A DNA stretch of 39,201 nucleotides. Origin: Vibrio sp. 10N.286.49.B3. GTDB lineage: Bacteria; Pseudomonadota; Gammaproteobacteria; Enterobacterales; Vibrionaceae. Positions 16,453 to 26,206 of this stretch are shown in pieces. The position numbers and the translations under genes are program-made. The stretch is from contig NZ_MCUV01000010.1 of NCBI RefSeq assembly GCF_002873395.1, forward strand, positions 1-39,201, given 5' to 3'. The notes beneath the pieces are model-generated. The model was not told the DNA's origin. It saw nothing but the letters and a program-made list of their open reading frames with translations, and did not search any database. The first letter of the stretch is position 1. The number at the start of each line of letters is the position of its first letter.

Positions 16453-17817
16453 ATGCTTAACCTACAATCAACACTACACTCAATCAGCCAATTTGTTTGG
16501 GGCTTACCACTTCTTACACTACTGGTCGGCACTGGTGTGTACTTCACATTTCGCTTAGGTCTATTACAATTTAGATACCTACCAACTGCGCTAAAATTAT
16601 TATTCCAAAAAGATCAATCAGGCAAAGGTGATATTTCTAGCTTTGCAGCCCTTTGTACTGCCCTGTCAGCCACTATTGGTACTGGTAATATCGTTGGTGT
16701 TGCTACCGCTATAAAAATGGGTGGTCCTGGCGCGCTATTTTGGATGTGGTTAGCCGCCGTTTTTGGCATGGCAACTAAATATGCAGAATGTCTACTTGCT
16801 GTTAAATATCGTAAAGTGGACAGCAATGGCCAAATGGTTGGCGGTCCTATGTATTACTTGCAATATGGCGCTAACTCTAAAGTACTGGCGATTATATTCG
16901 CAGCTTGTGCCTTAAGCGTTGCTTGCTTTGGTATTGGTACTTTCCCTCAGGTCAATGCCATTATAGATGCTTCTCACCTTTCCTTTGGTGTTCCGCGTGA
17001 AATGACAGCGATCGTCCTAACTATTTTAGTGATGTTTGTTACCCTTGGCGGCATCAAATCGATTGCAAAAGTCGCAGGTAAAGTCGTGCCTTTCATGGCC
17101 GTATTTTATGTTTTAGCTTGTCTTACTGTGCTTATTACTAACATCGACCAACTCGGTAATGCTATAGAGTTAGTACTTGTATCAGCCTTTACACCAACGG
17201 CTGCAAGTGGTGGTTTCTTAGGTGCAAGTATCATGTTAGCAATCCAATCGGGTATTGCTCGTGGTGTTTTCTCCAATGAGTCCGGACTAGGTAGCGCACC
17301 AATTGCAGCAGCAGCCGCGAAAACTGACTCATGTGTAAAACAAGGTCTGATTTCTATGACAGGAACCTTTATCGATACCATTATTATTTGCACTATGACA
17401 GGTTTAACGCTCATTCTTACCGATGTTTGGCAAAGTGATCTTGCTGGTGCAGCAATGACAACACATGCATTTTCATTAGGTTTAAGCTCTGAAACTCTTG
17501 GCCCACTGATGGTATCAATTGGCTTGATGTTTTTTGCCTTTACGACAATTTTAGGCTGGAACTATTACGGAGAGCGCTGCGTAGTATATTTGTTTGGTAC
17601 GAAAGCAGTATTGCCGTATAAAGTGATTTTTATTGGCCTGGTTGCTTCTGGTGCTTTCTTGCAGCTAGATATGATTTGGATTATAGCTGATATTGTTAAT
17701 GGCTTAATGGCAATTCCAAACCTTATTGGTCTGATTTTGCTCCGCCATGTCGTGATTAGTGAGACAAAACTTTATTTTAATCAAATTAATACACCTAAAT
17801 CAGCATTAGCCAAGTAA
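16453..17817 (+). CDS. Sodium:alanine/glycine symporter (AGCS family)
   Basis: 454 residues with about eleven membrane helices. Family marks: the N-terminal FVWGLPLLTLLVGTGVYFTF, FRLGLLQFRYLP, the highly conserved ALSATIGTGNIVGVATAI (near 70-90), GGPGALFWMWLAA, YAECLLAVKYR, VGGPMYYL, and RGVFSNESGLGSAPIAAAAAK (near 270-292). It takes up glycine and/or alanine with Na+. Ribosome-binding site AAGGGG lies before the ATG. The tandem glycine riboswitch upstream points to glycine as a main substrate. Expression is probably lowered when glycine is abundant, but the direction of control is inferred from the leader. Single gene with a terminator behind it. Confidence 0.94.
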   Translation: MLNLQSTLHSISQFVWGLPLLTLLVGTGVYFTFRLGLLQFRYLPTALKLLFQKDQSGKGDISSFAALCTALSATIGTGNIVGVATAIKMGGPGALFWMWLAAVFGMATKYAECLLAVKYRKVDSNGQMVGGPMYYLQYGANSKVLAIIFAACALSVACFGIGTFPQVNAIIDASHLSFGVPREMTAIVLTILVMFVTLGGIKSIAKVAGKVVPFMAVFYVLACLTVLITNIDQLGNAIELVLVSAFTPTAASGGFLGASIMLAIQSGIARGVFSNESGLGSAPIAAAAAKTDSCVKQGLISMTGTFIDTIIICTMTGLTLILTDVWQSDLAGAAMTTHAFSLGLSSETLGPLMVSIGLMFFAFTTILGWNYYGERCVVYLFGTKAVLPYKVIFIGLVASGAFLQLDMIWIIADIVNGLMAIPNLIGLILLRHVVISETKLYFNQINTPKSALAK

Positions 17818-17829
17818 TAACGTTCAATC

Positions 17830-17897
17830 AAAAGCCTCAGTGGCTATTCTTTTATAGCGTTTTAACCATAAAGAGATAGATAAACTGAGGCTTTTTT
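17830..17897. terminator. Bidirectional terminator between symporter and astE
   Basis: Stem AAAAGCCTCAG / CTGAGGCTTTTTT separated by a 44-base loop that can fold further; T run on the plus strand and A run mirrored on the other side, so it can stop both convergent genes. Confidence 0.65.
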
Positions 17898-17913
17898 ACA
17901 TCATTTGATACTA

Positions 17914-18942
17914 TCAATCATAAACTAACTGACCATTTTCATAACGAGTCTGTACTGCACACACCATTAGTGCAGCTCGCTGCCCAACGGCCACATAACG
18001 ATTAGCAAATACAACCGCTTCATTCTCATTTTTGGCCATGATCAAACGCTCTCCATCATGCCCAAAGACTTGACCATGCTTAAATTCCGTAAAATTCTCT
18101 ACATCATCTTTAAACATAAAGTCAAAATCTTCACTTGTCCGCACAATACTACGACTAACTCGGTACATAACCGTACTTTTTGGTAAGTGCTCAGGTTCGC
18201 TTTCAGCAATTAAATTACGCAAAGCTAAATCAAAACCAATCAGTTTATCTAAGTTGTTTTCACCTAACCTTGCGACCTGCCCCAACTCTATTGTTAAAGC
18301 TTGAGCGGCAAAATTCTCTGCTGAAAACCAGCTAAAGGTATTCGAGGGAGAGTTCGATAATAGAACAGCCTCTACATGAGCACTCTTAATAAAATCAAAC
18401 AAATCCCGACTTCTTACGGCATGGCGCGATTTTGGGCTAACAGCAAAGGAGTAATGTTTTGATAATCGAATAGCGCAATGTAAATCTAGGTGCCAGCGTG
18501 TTGAAGGCTCTGTCCCTACATAAAAGTCATGCACTATATTCTTAAGTTTAGAGGCTAAGTTAACTTCTACACTCTCTTCTCTCGACTTATTATCAAATAA
18601 ACGATTGAGATTTTCATCAATAAAACGTGTATGTTGATTGGTTGACTCTGGGTGAGCTATCAAAAAGAGACAACGAGCATTCACCGGTTGAAAACCTGAC
18701 TCAATGTCTTTTATGCAACTATCAATCAACTCCATAGGTGCTGTTTCATCGCCATGAATACCACAAGAAATAATAATATTCTTATGTTTAGGTGAATAAT
18801 GAGCAGGAATAACCTCAAGCACACCACGATGGTAAACTTTTAATTGAACGCCAGATGGCAAGGTACACTGTTTAAACGGCATGTCATGTTTAAAATCTAA
18901 ACTATCAGATAGAAAAGATACACGAAATAAAGACTTCGTCAT
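17914..18942 (-). CDS. astE: Succinylglutamate desuccinylase AstE
   Basis: 342 residues, the expected size. AstE hydrolyses N-succinylglutamate to glutamate and succinate, the last step of the arginine succinyltransferase pathway, in the cytoplasm. It is a zinc carboxypeptidase-like (M14) enzyme: GIHGDET gives zinc ligands H63 and E66, the later DLH gives H155, and TIELG gives the catalytic E219. All are present. Start ATG follows AAGGAG. No astA, astB, astC or astD lies nearby; the gene is alone and divergent from the GH9 gene, an isolated location common for astE in Vibrionaceae. Confidence 0.93.
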   Translation of the reverse strand: MTKSLFRVSFLSDSLDFKHDMPFKQCTLPSGVQLKVYHRGVLEVIPAHYSPKHKNIIISCGIHGDETAPMELIDSCIKDIESGFQPVNARCLFLIAHPESTNQHTRFIDENLNRLFDNKSREESVEVNLASKLKNIVHDFYVGTEPSTRWHLDLHCAIRLSKHYSFAVSPKSRHAVRSRDLFDFIKSAHVEAVLLSNSPSNTFSWFSAENFAAQALTIELGQVARLGENNLDKLIGFDLALRNLIAESEPEHLPKSTVMYRVSRSIVRTSEDFDFMFKDDVENFTEFKHGQVFGHDGERLIMAKNENEAVVFANRYVAVGQRAALMVCAVQTRYENGQLVYD

Positions 18943-19228
18943 TCGTCACTCCTTAATTGCAACCGTTTATTTTAGTGAATTAGTCCACAAAAGAAAATGA
19001 GATTATCATGCATATTTATTTATTGTTTGATCAAATCACCTATTCACCCCTACCTAAGAATAGAACACTACGATGAAATAGGTTCACAGTGGATATTTAT
19101 TAAGCTAACTCAATCACAAATTGATCTTTTCTTCTAATACAGCGTCACAACTATCAACCTCACGCATATTTTATACCTCTCTTCATTATTATCTTGGGGG
19201 TATCAATTTATCTAAGAGGTCACTATTA

Positions 19229-21511
19229 ATGACAAAGTATTGGTTCGTTCCGCTTTCAATGATTCTTTCATGCCCCGCTATTGCGACTCAAGAGATGATT
19301 CGTAATGGTACCTTCGAAGGTAATATTGATGGTTGGTGGTCTGCTGGTGGAGAGGTCGCTATCGCTGACAATCAAGCCTGCATGAATATTTTAAATCCAG
19401 GTGAAAACTCCTGGAATATTATTTTGGGCCATGGCGGCATTGGTCTTGCTGAAGGCGAAGATTATGTCATCACTTTTGATGCTTATGCCAACGTAGAAAC
19501 AGAAGTAAAAACGCTCATTCAACATCAAGGCGCACCTTACACGCATTATATTGCCGAACAGACTTCTATCGGCACGAAAAAGCAATCCTACCAATACAAG
19601 TTTACCCAAACCCTACCAAGTGATGCTAATACGGAATTTCAATTTCAAATGGGGGCACAAAAAGAAGCCAATATCTGTGTCAGCAACGTCTCACTGCAGG
19701 GGCAACCTTATATAGAGATTAAAGACGTTTCCAACGTTCGTGCTAATCAACTTGGCTTTTTGCCTTCAGCTGATAAATTCATTTTCGTCGCATCAGACTC
19801 TAAAGATCCTCTACGCTGGACAATGAGTAATGGTCAAGGCATCAATATTGATATGGGGCGAACAACACCAACAGGGCTGAATGCAGCTTCAGGTGAGCAT
19901 TTACATCGTATCGACTTATCAAAAGTAACCGAAGAATTAACGGGGTTGACCGTTCAAGTTGAGAATGACAAAGCCTTCCCGTTTGATATCAATTCTAATA
20001 TTTACAGCCAGTTAAAATATGATGCTTTATCCTATTTCTATCAGAACAGAAGCGGTATTGAGATCAAACCTGAGTTCGTTCAAGAGCCTAAGTTAGCTAG
20101 ACCTGCGGGCCATGATAAAGATACGGTAACCTGCTTTGATAAAATTGATACTTGGGGTAATAAATGGCCAGGGTGTGATTTTAATGTTGATGTCACCGGT
20201 GGTTGGTATGATGCTGGAGATCATGGTAAATATACCGTTAACTCTGGTATTTCAACTTGGACACTGCTTAACTTATATGAACGAGGGCTTTGGCTTGATA
20301 ATGCCCCTACTCCCTTCCCAGATGGCTCAGCAAAAATACCTGAAAGTGGCAATGGCGTAAATGACCTTATTTCTGAAGCTCGCTGGAACATTGAGTTTAT
20401 GTTGGCGATGCAAATTCCTCAAGGAAAGCAAGTTTTCGCCCCAATGGGTGACCAATCAGCAAATAAAGATCTTATTCTAAGTAAAATTGACGCTTCTTAT
20501 TTAGCATTCCATAAAGTGGCCGATGAAGCCTGGACAGGGTCGCCACTTGCTCCACATGAAGACACACAAAAACGCTATGTCGGTCAGCCAAGTACTGCAG
20601 CGACATTAAACCTTGCTGCTATTGCAGGTCAGTGCGCGCGTATTTGGCAAGATATTGATCCTAAATTTGCAAACCAATGTTTAGTTTCTGCTGAAAATGC
20701 ATGGTTAGCTGCAAATGCACACCCTGAAATATTTGCTTATGATAACTTCACAGGTTCAGGTCCATATGATGATACTGATATGGCGGATGAATTTTACTGG
20801 GCGGCAGCGGAGTTATTTATTACAACGGGCAAACCTGAATACGCAGAGTATATCAAAGCATCCCCTTTATACTTAAATACTCCTGTTGGTGATATTGAAT
20901 CGACTGGCGATATTTTCTGGCAATATACCGCCCCACTAGGCACGATTAGTCTCGCTGTCGTCCCGAATGAATTAGCCGATAAAGAAATAGAAAAGGCACG
21001 TATGGCAATTGTAAAAAGTGCCAGTGCTTTTAAAGATCAGATGGTAAACGAGGGCTATCACATCCCTTACTCTGTTGAAGAGTATCCTTGGGGATCAAAT
21101 TCCAACTTATTGAATAGAGGGATATTTTTAACTTATGCTCATGACTTTACCAATGATATAAGCTACTTAAAAGCTGCGGCTAATGCTATGGATTACTTAT
21201 TAGGTGCGAACCCAATGAACATCTCTTATATCACCGGTTACGGTACTAATTATGCTCAAAAACCTCATCATCGCTTCTGGGCTTTTGATGCTGATGAAAA
21301 CTACCCTAAGCCAGCGCCTGGCGCATTAATTGGTGGTCCTAACTCGATAAGCTTTAGTGACCCAATTGCTGGATCGATGAAAGGACACTGCCAAGGACAA
21401 ACTTGTTATACAGACCAAAAAGACGCCTGGACAATGAATGAAATCACCATCAACTGGAATGCCCCGTTAGTTTGGCTTGCGACGAGTTTAGATGAGGGGA
21501 AATTGAATTAA
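19229..21511 (+). CDS. Secreted glycoside hydrolase family 9 enzyme with CBM
   Basis: 760 residues. I start at the ATG at 19229: it has an AAGAGGT ribosome-binding site and is followed by a signal peptide (MTKYWFVPLSMILSCPAIAT), whereas an upstream in-frame ATG at 19121 would bury it. Domains: CBM4/9-like beta-sandwich (about 22-165, NGTFEGNIDGWW), CelD-type Ig-like domain (about 170-265, VRANQLGFLPSADK), GH9 catalytic (alpha/alpha)6 barrel (about 275-755). Catalytic residues are intact: DAGD with D328 and D331, the KPHHRFW motif, and the general acid E738 in MNEITINW. Family members cut cellulose-type links; related Vibrionaceae enzymes work on chito- or glucosamine oligomers, and the convergent nagK fits a chitin role, which is inferred. 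Confidence 0.9.
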   Translation: MTKYWFVPLSMILSCPAIATQEMIRNGTFEGNIDGWWSAGGEVAIADNQACMNILNPGENSWNIILGHGGIGLAEGEDYVITFDAYANVETEVKTLIQHQGAPYTHYIAEQTSIGTKKQSYQYKFTQTLPSDANTEFQFQMGAQKEANICVSNVSLQGQPYIEIKDVSNVRANQLGFLPSADKFIFVASDSKDPLRWTMSNGQGINIDMGRTTPTGLNAASGEHLHRIDLSKVTEELTGLTVQVENDKAFPFDINSNIYSQLKYDALSYFYQNRSGIEIKPEFVQEPKLARPAGHDKDTVTCFDKIDTWGNKWPGCDFNVDVTGGWYDAGDHGKYTVNSGISTWTLLNLYERGLWLDNAPTPFPDGSAKIPESGNGVNDLISEARWNIEFMLAMQIPQGKQVFAPMGDQSANKDLILSKIDASYLAFHKVADEAWTGSPLAPHEDTQKRYVGQPSTAATLNLAAIAGQCARIWQDIDPKFANQCLVSAENAWLAANAHPEIFAYDNFTGSGPYDDTDMADEFYWAAAELFITTGKPEYAEYIKASPLYLNTPVGDIESTGDIFWQYTAPLGTISLAVVPNELADKEIEKARMAIVKSASAFKDQMVNEGYHIPYSVEEYPWGSNSNLLNRGIFLTYAHDFTNDISYLKAAANAMDYLLGANPMNISYITGYGTNYAQKPHHRFWAFDADENYPKPAPGALIGGPNSISFSDPIAGSMKGHCQGQTCYTDQKDAWTMNEITINWNAPLVWLATSLDEGKLN

Positions 21512-21543
21512 TCTTCATTGTATTAACAAGCAATCCGTCTAAT

Positions 21544-21577
21544 AAAAAGTCCGAGTATTAACTCGGACTTTTTTTAT
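21544..21577. terminator. Bidirectional terminator between GH9 and nagK
   Basis: Stem AAAAGTCCGAGT / ACTCGGACTTTT, four-base loop, T run on plus strand and A run on the left side, serving both convergent genes. Confidence 0.9.
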
Positions 21578-21602
21578 TTTGAAGCCTGTACTAAGCAGAG
21601 CA

Positions 21603-22511
21603 TTATTTAATATTTAAAAAGGCAGCACCACGAACACCACCTGAATCACCATGTTTGGCTTTTATGATCGTTGGGCATTTCGCCACTGATAATAAATACT
21701 TCGGTATACGCTTTGGCATCTCTTGATAAATAAGATCAAAGTTAGATAAACCACCACCTAATGCTACGACATGGGGATCATTTGCGGTAAATATATTCGC
21801 AAAACAGATGGCCAGCAATTCCATAAAGCGCTCAACGTGCTCCACAGCCTGAGGTTCACCTTGTGCATGGGCTTTAATAATATCAATGGCCTTCATTTGC
21901 TCACCAAAGTAATGAGCATAGAGCAATTCAAAACCGCGACCTGATAAATAACTATCTAAGCACCCTTTTTTGCCGCAACCACACTCAAGTAATGGTGCAT
22001 TCTCGCCTAAGTGGAACCAAGCATCGATTGGTAAGCGCATGTGACCAACTTCACCTGCAACATGGTTACGTCCAGAGAATACTTGACCTTGATAGGTAAA
22101 ACCACCGCCAAAGCCTGTACCTAGAATTAGCCCCATAACAGAAGGCTGATCTTTTAATTCTTCGTCCCATGCTTCAGAAAGTGCAAAACAGTTCGCATCA
22201 TTTTCAATTTTGACGCTACGCCCAATTTTTGCTTCTAAATCTGCACGCAGTGGCTTGCCTTTCGCTGCAGGAACATTAACCGTTAATACTGTTGCATCAT
22301 CGGCATCTTCCATTCCAGGTAAACCAAGCCCAACTTTGCCTTCAACACCAAATTGAGTGTCGTATTTAGTGACAAGTTGCGCTATCGTTTCGATAAGCTT
22401 TGCGTAATCATCACCAGGGGTTGGAGTTCGCTCTGTTGCTACACGTTCTAATTTCTCATTAAACGCACCAAATTCAATTTTAGTGCCGCCGACATCAAAG
22501 CCGTAATACAT
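21603..22511 (-). CDS. nagK: N-acetyl-D-glucosamine kinase NagK
   Basis: 302 residues against 303 in E. coli, with similarity along the whole length. NagK phosphorylates N-acetylglucosamine to GlcNAc-6-phosphate with ATP, recycling sugar from the wall or from chitin. ROK-family marks: phosphate-loop [12 protein letters not shown] (residues 6-17), sugar-binding [15 protein letters not shown] (near 104-118), LGTGFGGG (near 130-137), and the zinc site with ECGCGKKGC (near 177-185) after the HMRLP segment. Start ATG follows a strong AAGGAGAG. It is a single gene convergent with the GH9 enzyme. Confidence 0.95.
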   Translation of the reverse strand: MYYGFDVGGTKIEFGAFNEKLERVATERTPTPGDDYAKLIETIAQLVTKYDTQFGVEGKVGLGLPGMEDADDATVLTVNVPAAKGKPLRADLEAKIGRSVKIENDANCFALSEAWDEELKDQPSVMGLILGTGFGGGFTYQGQVFSGRNHVAGEVGHMRLPIDAWFHLGENAPLLECGCGKKGCLDSYLSGRGFELLYAHYFGEQMKAIDIIKAHAQGEPQAVEHVERFMELLAICFANIFTANDPHVVALGGGLSNFDLIYQEMPKRIPKYLLSVAKCPTIIKAKHGDSGGVRGAAFLNIK

Positions 22512-22669
22512 GAATCTCTCCTTAAAACACCCAATACTAGATAATATGACATAATCAACTACTCTCTATTATCCATATCTCAGCCTATACAATCTGTGAC
22601 TGACTGCAACATCTTCATAATTATTAGATAGTTGCAAGATTGTTATACTTGTCAAATTCACACTATTGA

Positions 22670-23410
22670 TTACTTACTATTGGTAAACTCAAGCCATTTT
22701 TGTAAAAAAGGACGCGTTAAATCTGATTTGTAACGTGTTTTACTTAACATATAACTTTCTTTAAACACCTCAAACCACAAAGACAAGCTATCTGCCGCTT
22801 TGGTCTCATTAACTTCAGATAGAACTAAGCTCGCAACCTCTGCGGTTGAAAGGTGCTGTTCATTTTCTGATTTTCGCATTAAATATTGAGAGACAGAATC
22901 TGGACGAATAGAAAGTACTGGGCAAGCATGCAGATAATCTGAGCGGCGAAACATCTTACGAGCCTCTCGCCAACTTCCATCTAAAAAAATCAACAGCAGC
23001 TTTTTATTCAAATCTAATTGATGGGTAAATGTCTTCATATCATCAATAACTCTTGATCTATCATCAACATACTCTTCAGGAAAAATGACGACAGGCTGGT
23101 AACTTTCATTATTTAATAACGCCAGCATTTCTTCATCGGGTTCCGTTCTATTCCATTGATAAACGTAACTTTCTTTAACTACATCAACAATTAAATGCCC
23201 AGTATTACTCGGTTTTAATACTTCATTATCAGAAACAAGCAGCATCGTTGCCACTTGAGTTTCAATATTGGGTTGGAACTCACAAATACAGTTAGCCGTT
23301 GAAATTTGACAGTATTGGCAACGAACCACTTTCGCGCCGCGTGCATTGAAAGGCTTAGTTGAAATAGACAAACGGTGCTGATAAAGGCGATGAAAAGCAT
23401 TAATTCGCAT
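22670..23410 (-). CDS. tapT: DTW-domain tRNA-uridine aminocarboxypropyltransferase
   Basis: 246 residues. DTW proteins (E. coli TapT/YfiP) transfer the 3-amino-3-carboxypropyl group of S-adenosylmethionine to uridine 47 of tRNA (acp3U). An N-terminal zinc-type cysteine set CQYCQISTANCIC (near 31-43) is followed by the SPOUT-like core (TMLLVSDNEVLKPSNTGHL) and the signature FLDGSW near 142, where Ser replaces the usual Thr of the DxTW motif. STAEVASLVL near 193 is the later conserved helix. The ribosome-binding site is weak. It is divergent from the fatty-acid hydroxylase-like gene. Confidence 0.85.
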   Translation of the reverse strand: MRINAFHRLYQHRLSISTKPFNARGAKVVRCQYCQISTANCICEFQPNIETQVATMLLVSDNEVLKPSNTGHLIVDVVKESYVYQWNRTEPDEEMLALLNNESYQPVVIFPEEYVDDRSRVIDDMKTFTHQLDLNKKLLLIFLDGSWREARKMFRRSDYLHACPVLSIRPDSVSQYLMRKSENEQHLSTAEVASLVLSEVNETKAADSLSLWFEVFKESYMLSKTRYKSDLTRPFLQKWLEFTNSK

Positions 23411-23486
23411 GAAAAGTTACTTACTGATAAAAATAGTGGTTACAATTGTACTGAGAGTCACCATAAATTCATAGAAGGAACTTATA

Positions 23487-24287
23487 ATGCAAGACCCTTT
23501 CAGTCTGCGCTTGTTTTTTTTCATTACCATATTGCTTAGTTGTGCATGTTGGGAAATAAAGCGACCACGTAAAACGTTGACTCAAGCTAAAACATTTCGC
23601 TGGTTCAATAACCTCAGTTTAGTAACAGCTAATAGCTTACTACTCATTATTTTACCGATGAGTGCATTTGAAGTGGCATTACTGGTACAAAAACATGATG
23701 TGGGGATTCTGCACTGGTTAGGATTTGGCTCAGTAACTAATTTACTTATCTCTGTCATTCTCTTAGATTTGATCATTTACTCTCAGCACGTTCTTTTTCA
23801 TCGCATTTCATGGCTATGGCGGTTACATAAGATGCATCATACTGATCAAGATATAGATGTTACTACAGGCGCTCGCTTTCACCCGATTGAAATATTTTTA
23901 TCATTTAGCATTAAAATTGCCAGCATCGTTTTATTGGGCGTTTCACCATTAGCGGTTGTAGTTTTTGAAATTACGTTGAATGGCAGCGCTATGTTTAATC
24001 ATAGTAATGCTCGTCTATCGACCAAACTCGATCACTGGATAAGACGACTCATCGTCACTCCAGATATGCACAGAGTCCATCATTCCATTATCAAAAAAGA
24101 AACTCATTCTAATTTTGGTTTCTGCCTTGCCATATGGGATAGAATTTTTTCAACCTATTGCGCACAGCCACAGCAAGGTCATGATGCCATGCTTATTGGT
24201 ACACCTGAATTTCGACGCCCATCAGAACAGCGACTTGATAAAATGTTAACGCAACCTTTTAGAACATCACAAAGTAAAGATATATGA
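23487..24287 (+). CDS. Sterol desaturase / fatty acid hydroxylase family membrane protein
   Basis: 266 residues with about four membrane helices. The eight-histidine di-iron signature is complete: HVLFH (101-105), HKMHH (114-118), H132 in RFHPIE, HSN at 172 and HRVHH (195-199), so an O2-dependent hydroxylase or desaturase acting on a lipid is expected. Substrate is unknown. A good AGAAGGA ribosome-binding site precedes the ATG. The stop overlaps the NlpC/P60 lipoprotein start by four bases (ATGA), so both are translated from one message. Confidence 0.87.
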   Translation: MQDPFSLRLFFFITILLSCACWEIKRPRKTLTQAKTFRWFNNLSLVTANSLLLIILPMSAFEVALLVQKHDVGILHWLGFGSVTNLLISVILLDLIIYSQHVLFHRISWLWRLHKMHHTDQDIDVTTGARFHPIEIFLSFSIKIASIVLLGVSPLAVVVFEITLNGSAMFNHSNARLSTKLDHWIRRLIVTPDMHRVHHSIIKKETHSNFGFCLAIWDRIFSTYCAQPQQGHDAMLIGTPEFRRPSEQRLDKMLTQPFRTSQSKDI

Positions 24288-24769
24288 CCTATAAATTTCT
24301 AATAATCAGTAGTATTCTCATGTTTTCTGGTTGCGCTAGTCCGCCTCCAGAGTCTAAAGTAAAACCAAAGCCACCAGCCTATACAGCACAGTCATCATTG
24401 GATTTAAAATTACAATTAATGACAGAGTATAAGAAATGGCATGGCACTCCCTATAAATTTGGTGGTAATAGCTTCAAAGGCGTTGATTGTTCTGCTTTTA
24501 TTCAATCGGTTTTCCTTAATTCTCAGCAATTATTACTGCCAAGAACAACCGCACAACAGAGTAAGATTGGAACTAGAGTCAAGCATACCGATTTAAAAAT
24601 TGGTGATTTGATTTTTTTTAAAACTTCGAAAAGCGCGAGACATGTTGGTATTTATCTAGGAAATAAACAGTTTATGCATGCTTCGAGTTCAAAAGGTGTG
24701 ATTATTTCAAGGATTGACAACCCCTACTGGGCCTCAGTATTTTGGCAGTATCGTCGGATTTTAATCTAA
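24284..24769 (+). CDS. NlpC/P60-family lipoprotein (cell-wall endopeptidase)
   Basis: 161 residues. Lipoprotein signal MTYKFLIISSILMFSGC with lipobox FSGC, Cys17. After a Pro-rich linker comes an NlpC/P60 domain (about 45-158) with the catalytic triad visible as C69 (GVDCSAF), H120 (RHVGIYLG) and H132 (MHASSSKGV). This resembles Spr/MepS-like endopeptidases that cut peptide links in peptidoglycan in the periplasm. Its four-base overlap with a lipid-modifying enzyme gene is notable. Length is near that of MepS (about 160 mature residues). Confidence 0.88.
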   Translation: MTYKFLIISSILMFSGCASPPPESKVKPKPPAYTAQSSLDLKLQLMTEYKKWHGTPYKFGGNSFKGVDCSAFIQSVFLNSQQLLLPRTTAQQSKIGTRVKHTDLKIGDLIFFKTSKSARHVGIYLGNKQFMHASSSKGVIISRIDNPYWASVFWQYRRILI

Positions 24770-24792
24770 AGTCATAACACTTCTAGAGACTA

Positions 24793-25137
24793 TTAGTCAT
24801 ATTTAGCAACGGCAGTATCGAACAAGTTTTTAACTAAACTAACATACTCATCCAGAAACGTAACTTGCTCATTCGTTGCTTTCATTGACCAAACGCCAGC
24901 TAATACTTCATTAAGATCAGCAACGACAAGATCGGCTTCTTTAAGCAATTGGAAGCGCACACTGGCATGTAACTCAGGGTTTTGCTCAAATACTGCCATG
25001 ATATTCGATGAGATCATATCGGTCACAATGTCCTCTATGCTTTCATCACCGGTATTACCTTGTTGGTTAGTAAATACATTCAAGTTAAATGCTAAGTGCT
25101 CAATTAAAGCAAGATACCCATCGGTTTGAATAACCAT
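24793..25137 (-). CDS. DUF3802 family protein
   Basis: 114 residues, acidic, helical, with no signal or membrane segment. The sequence matches my recollection of the DUF3802 family found in Vibrionaceae and relatives: the start TDGYLALIEHLAFNLNVF, the middle LHASVRFQLLKEADLVV, and the end EYVSLVKNLFDTAVA. No function is known. The gene is convergent with the lipoprotein gene (23-base gap) and lies downstream of the diguanylate cyclase gene, 67 bases away on the same strand. Confidence 0.72.
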   Translation of the reverse strand: MVIQTDGYLALIEHLAFNLNVFTNQQGNTGDESIEDIVTDMISSNIMAVFEQNPELHASVRFQLLKEADLVVADLNEVLAGVWSMKATNEQVTFLDEYVSLVKNLFDTAVAKYD

Positions 25138-25204
25138 ATATACCCCAGTTTTGATAATCAGTATTTTCGCAATAGAAATTATCTTAAGCTATTTGGGACC
25201 TACA

Positions 25205-26206
25205 TTATAGTGCTATTTCTTCAACAGTGAAATTATTTGCAGCAAGGTGCGTGGTGCAATTGCGACCGGTATGTTTCGATTGGTATAAATGATTATCAAC
25301 TTCTTTTAGCCAATCGTGATAATTTGCAAAGTAATGATTCGCTTCACAGCAACTAACCCCTAAACTAATCGTTACTTGGACCTGATGCGTTGCTACCTTT
25401 AACGCCAATGACGCTATTTTCTTACGTAACCTTTCAGCAAAGTAAAAGGCCTCATCACCAGTTGTATTCGGCAATAATATGATGAACTCCTCCCCACCAT
25501 AGCGCCCACATAAATCTTGAGAACGAACATTAGACTTTATCGTTGAAGAGACAATTTTGATCACTTCATCACCAATTGAATGACCATAGGTATCATTGAT
25601 TTTTTTAAAATGATCAATATCAATCATGACTAATGAGCTTGATCGACTGAGATCACTTAAAAGATGCTTAAATTCAGCCGACAAACACCTTTCCCAATGA
25701 ATGCGATTATAAAGATCCGTTAACCCATCGGTTTGACTTATTTTTTCTAAATGTTGATTTGATGAGCTTAATTCAATTTTACTTTTGGCTATATCAGAAA
25801 CATCATTGATCATTAGTGCAATATGAGTAATTCCACTGGATAAGGATCTCAGCGGTGTAATCACTATATCTTGATACATATAATCCAAGCCTTGTGAAAC
25901 CGGTGAAAAGTTTGAAAATTTGAATAGATATGGCCTATCTTCCCAGCTAGAAAATGACTTCCCTTCTAGTTTAGCTGCTGCATTCATTTTATGTTCGAGC
26001 CAACTTTTCGGAATGTCCGTACAAACAGTAAACAAATTTCGACCGATAATATCTTGAGCTAAAATGCCGCTATATGACTGCATAAAACTATTCCAGATAC
26101 ATACATTATAATCACGATCAAGTACAACTAAACCTGAGTCCATAGTATCAAGTAGTTGCATCATCCAATGCAAATCATCTATATCAATAGTTAGCTTAGT
26201 ATTCAT
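25205..26206 (-). CDS. PAS-GGDEF diguanylate cyclase
   Basis: 333 residues, soluble. A PAS domain (about 8-125, LLDTMDSGLVVLDRDYNVCIWNS) is followed by a GGDEF domain (about 160-325) that makes cyclic di-GMP from GTP. The active-site motif is GGEEF at 237-241, and the inhibitory I-site RSQD lies at 228-231, exactly five residues upstream, so product feedback is likely. DxLTxLxNR appears as TDGLTDLYNRIHWE. The start overlaps the receiver/CheC-like gene by four bases, and the two form an operon; the receiver protein probably regulates this enzyme. Confidence 0.92.
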   Translation of the reverse strand: MNTKLTIDIDDLHWMMQLLDTMDSGLVVLDRDYNVCIWNSFMQSYSGILAQDIIGRNLFTVCTDIPKSWLEHKMNAAAKLEGKSFSSWEDRPYLFKFSNFSPVSQGLDYMYQDIVITPLRSLSSGITHIALMINDVSDIAKSKIELSSSNQHLEKISQTDGLTDLYNRIHWERCLSAEFKHLLSDLSRSSSLVMIDIDHFKKINDTYGHSIGDEVIKIVSSTIKSNVRSQDLCGRYGGEEFIILLPNTTGDEAFYFAERLRKKIASLALKVATHQVQVTISLGVSCCEANHYFANYHDWLKEVDNHLYQSKHTGRNCTTHLAANNFTVEEIAL

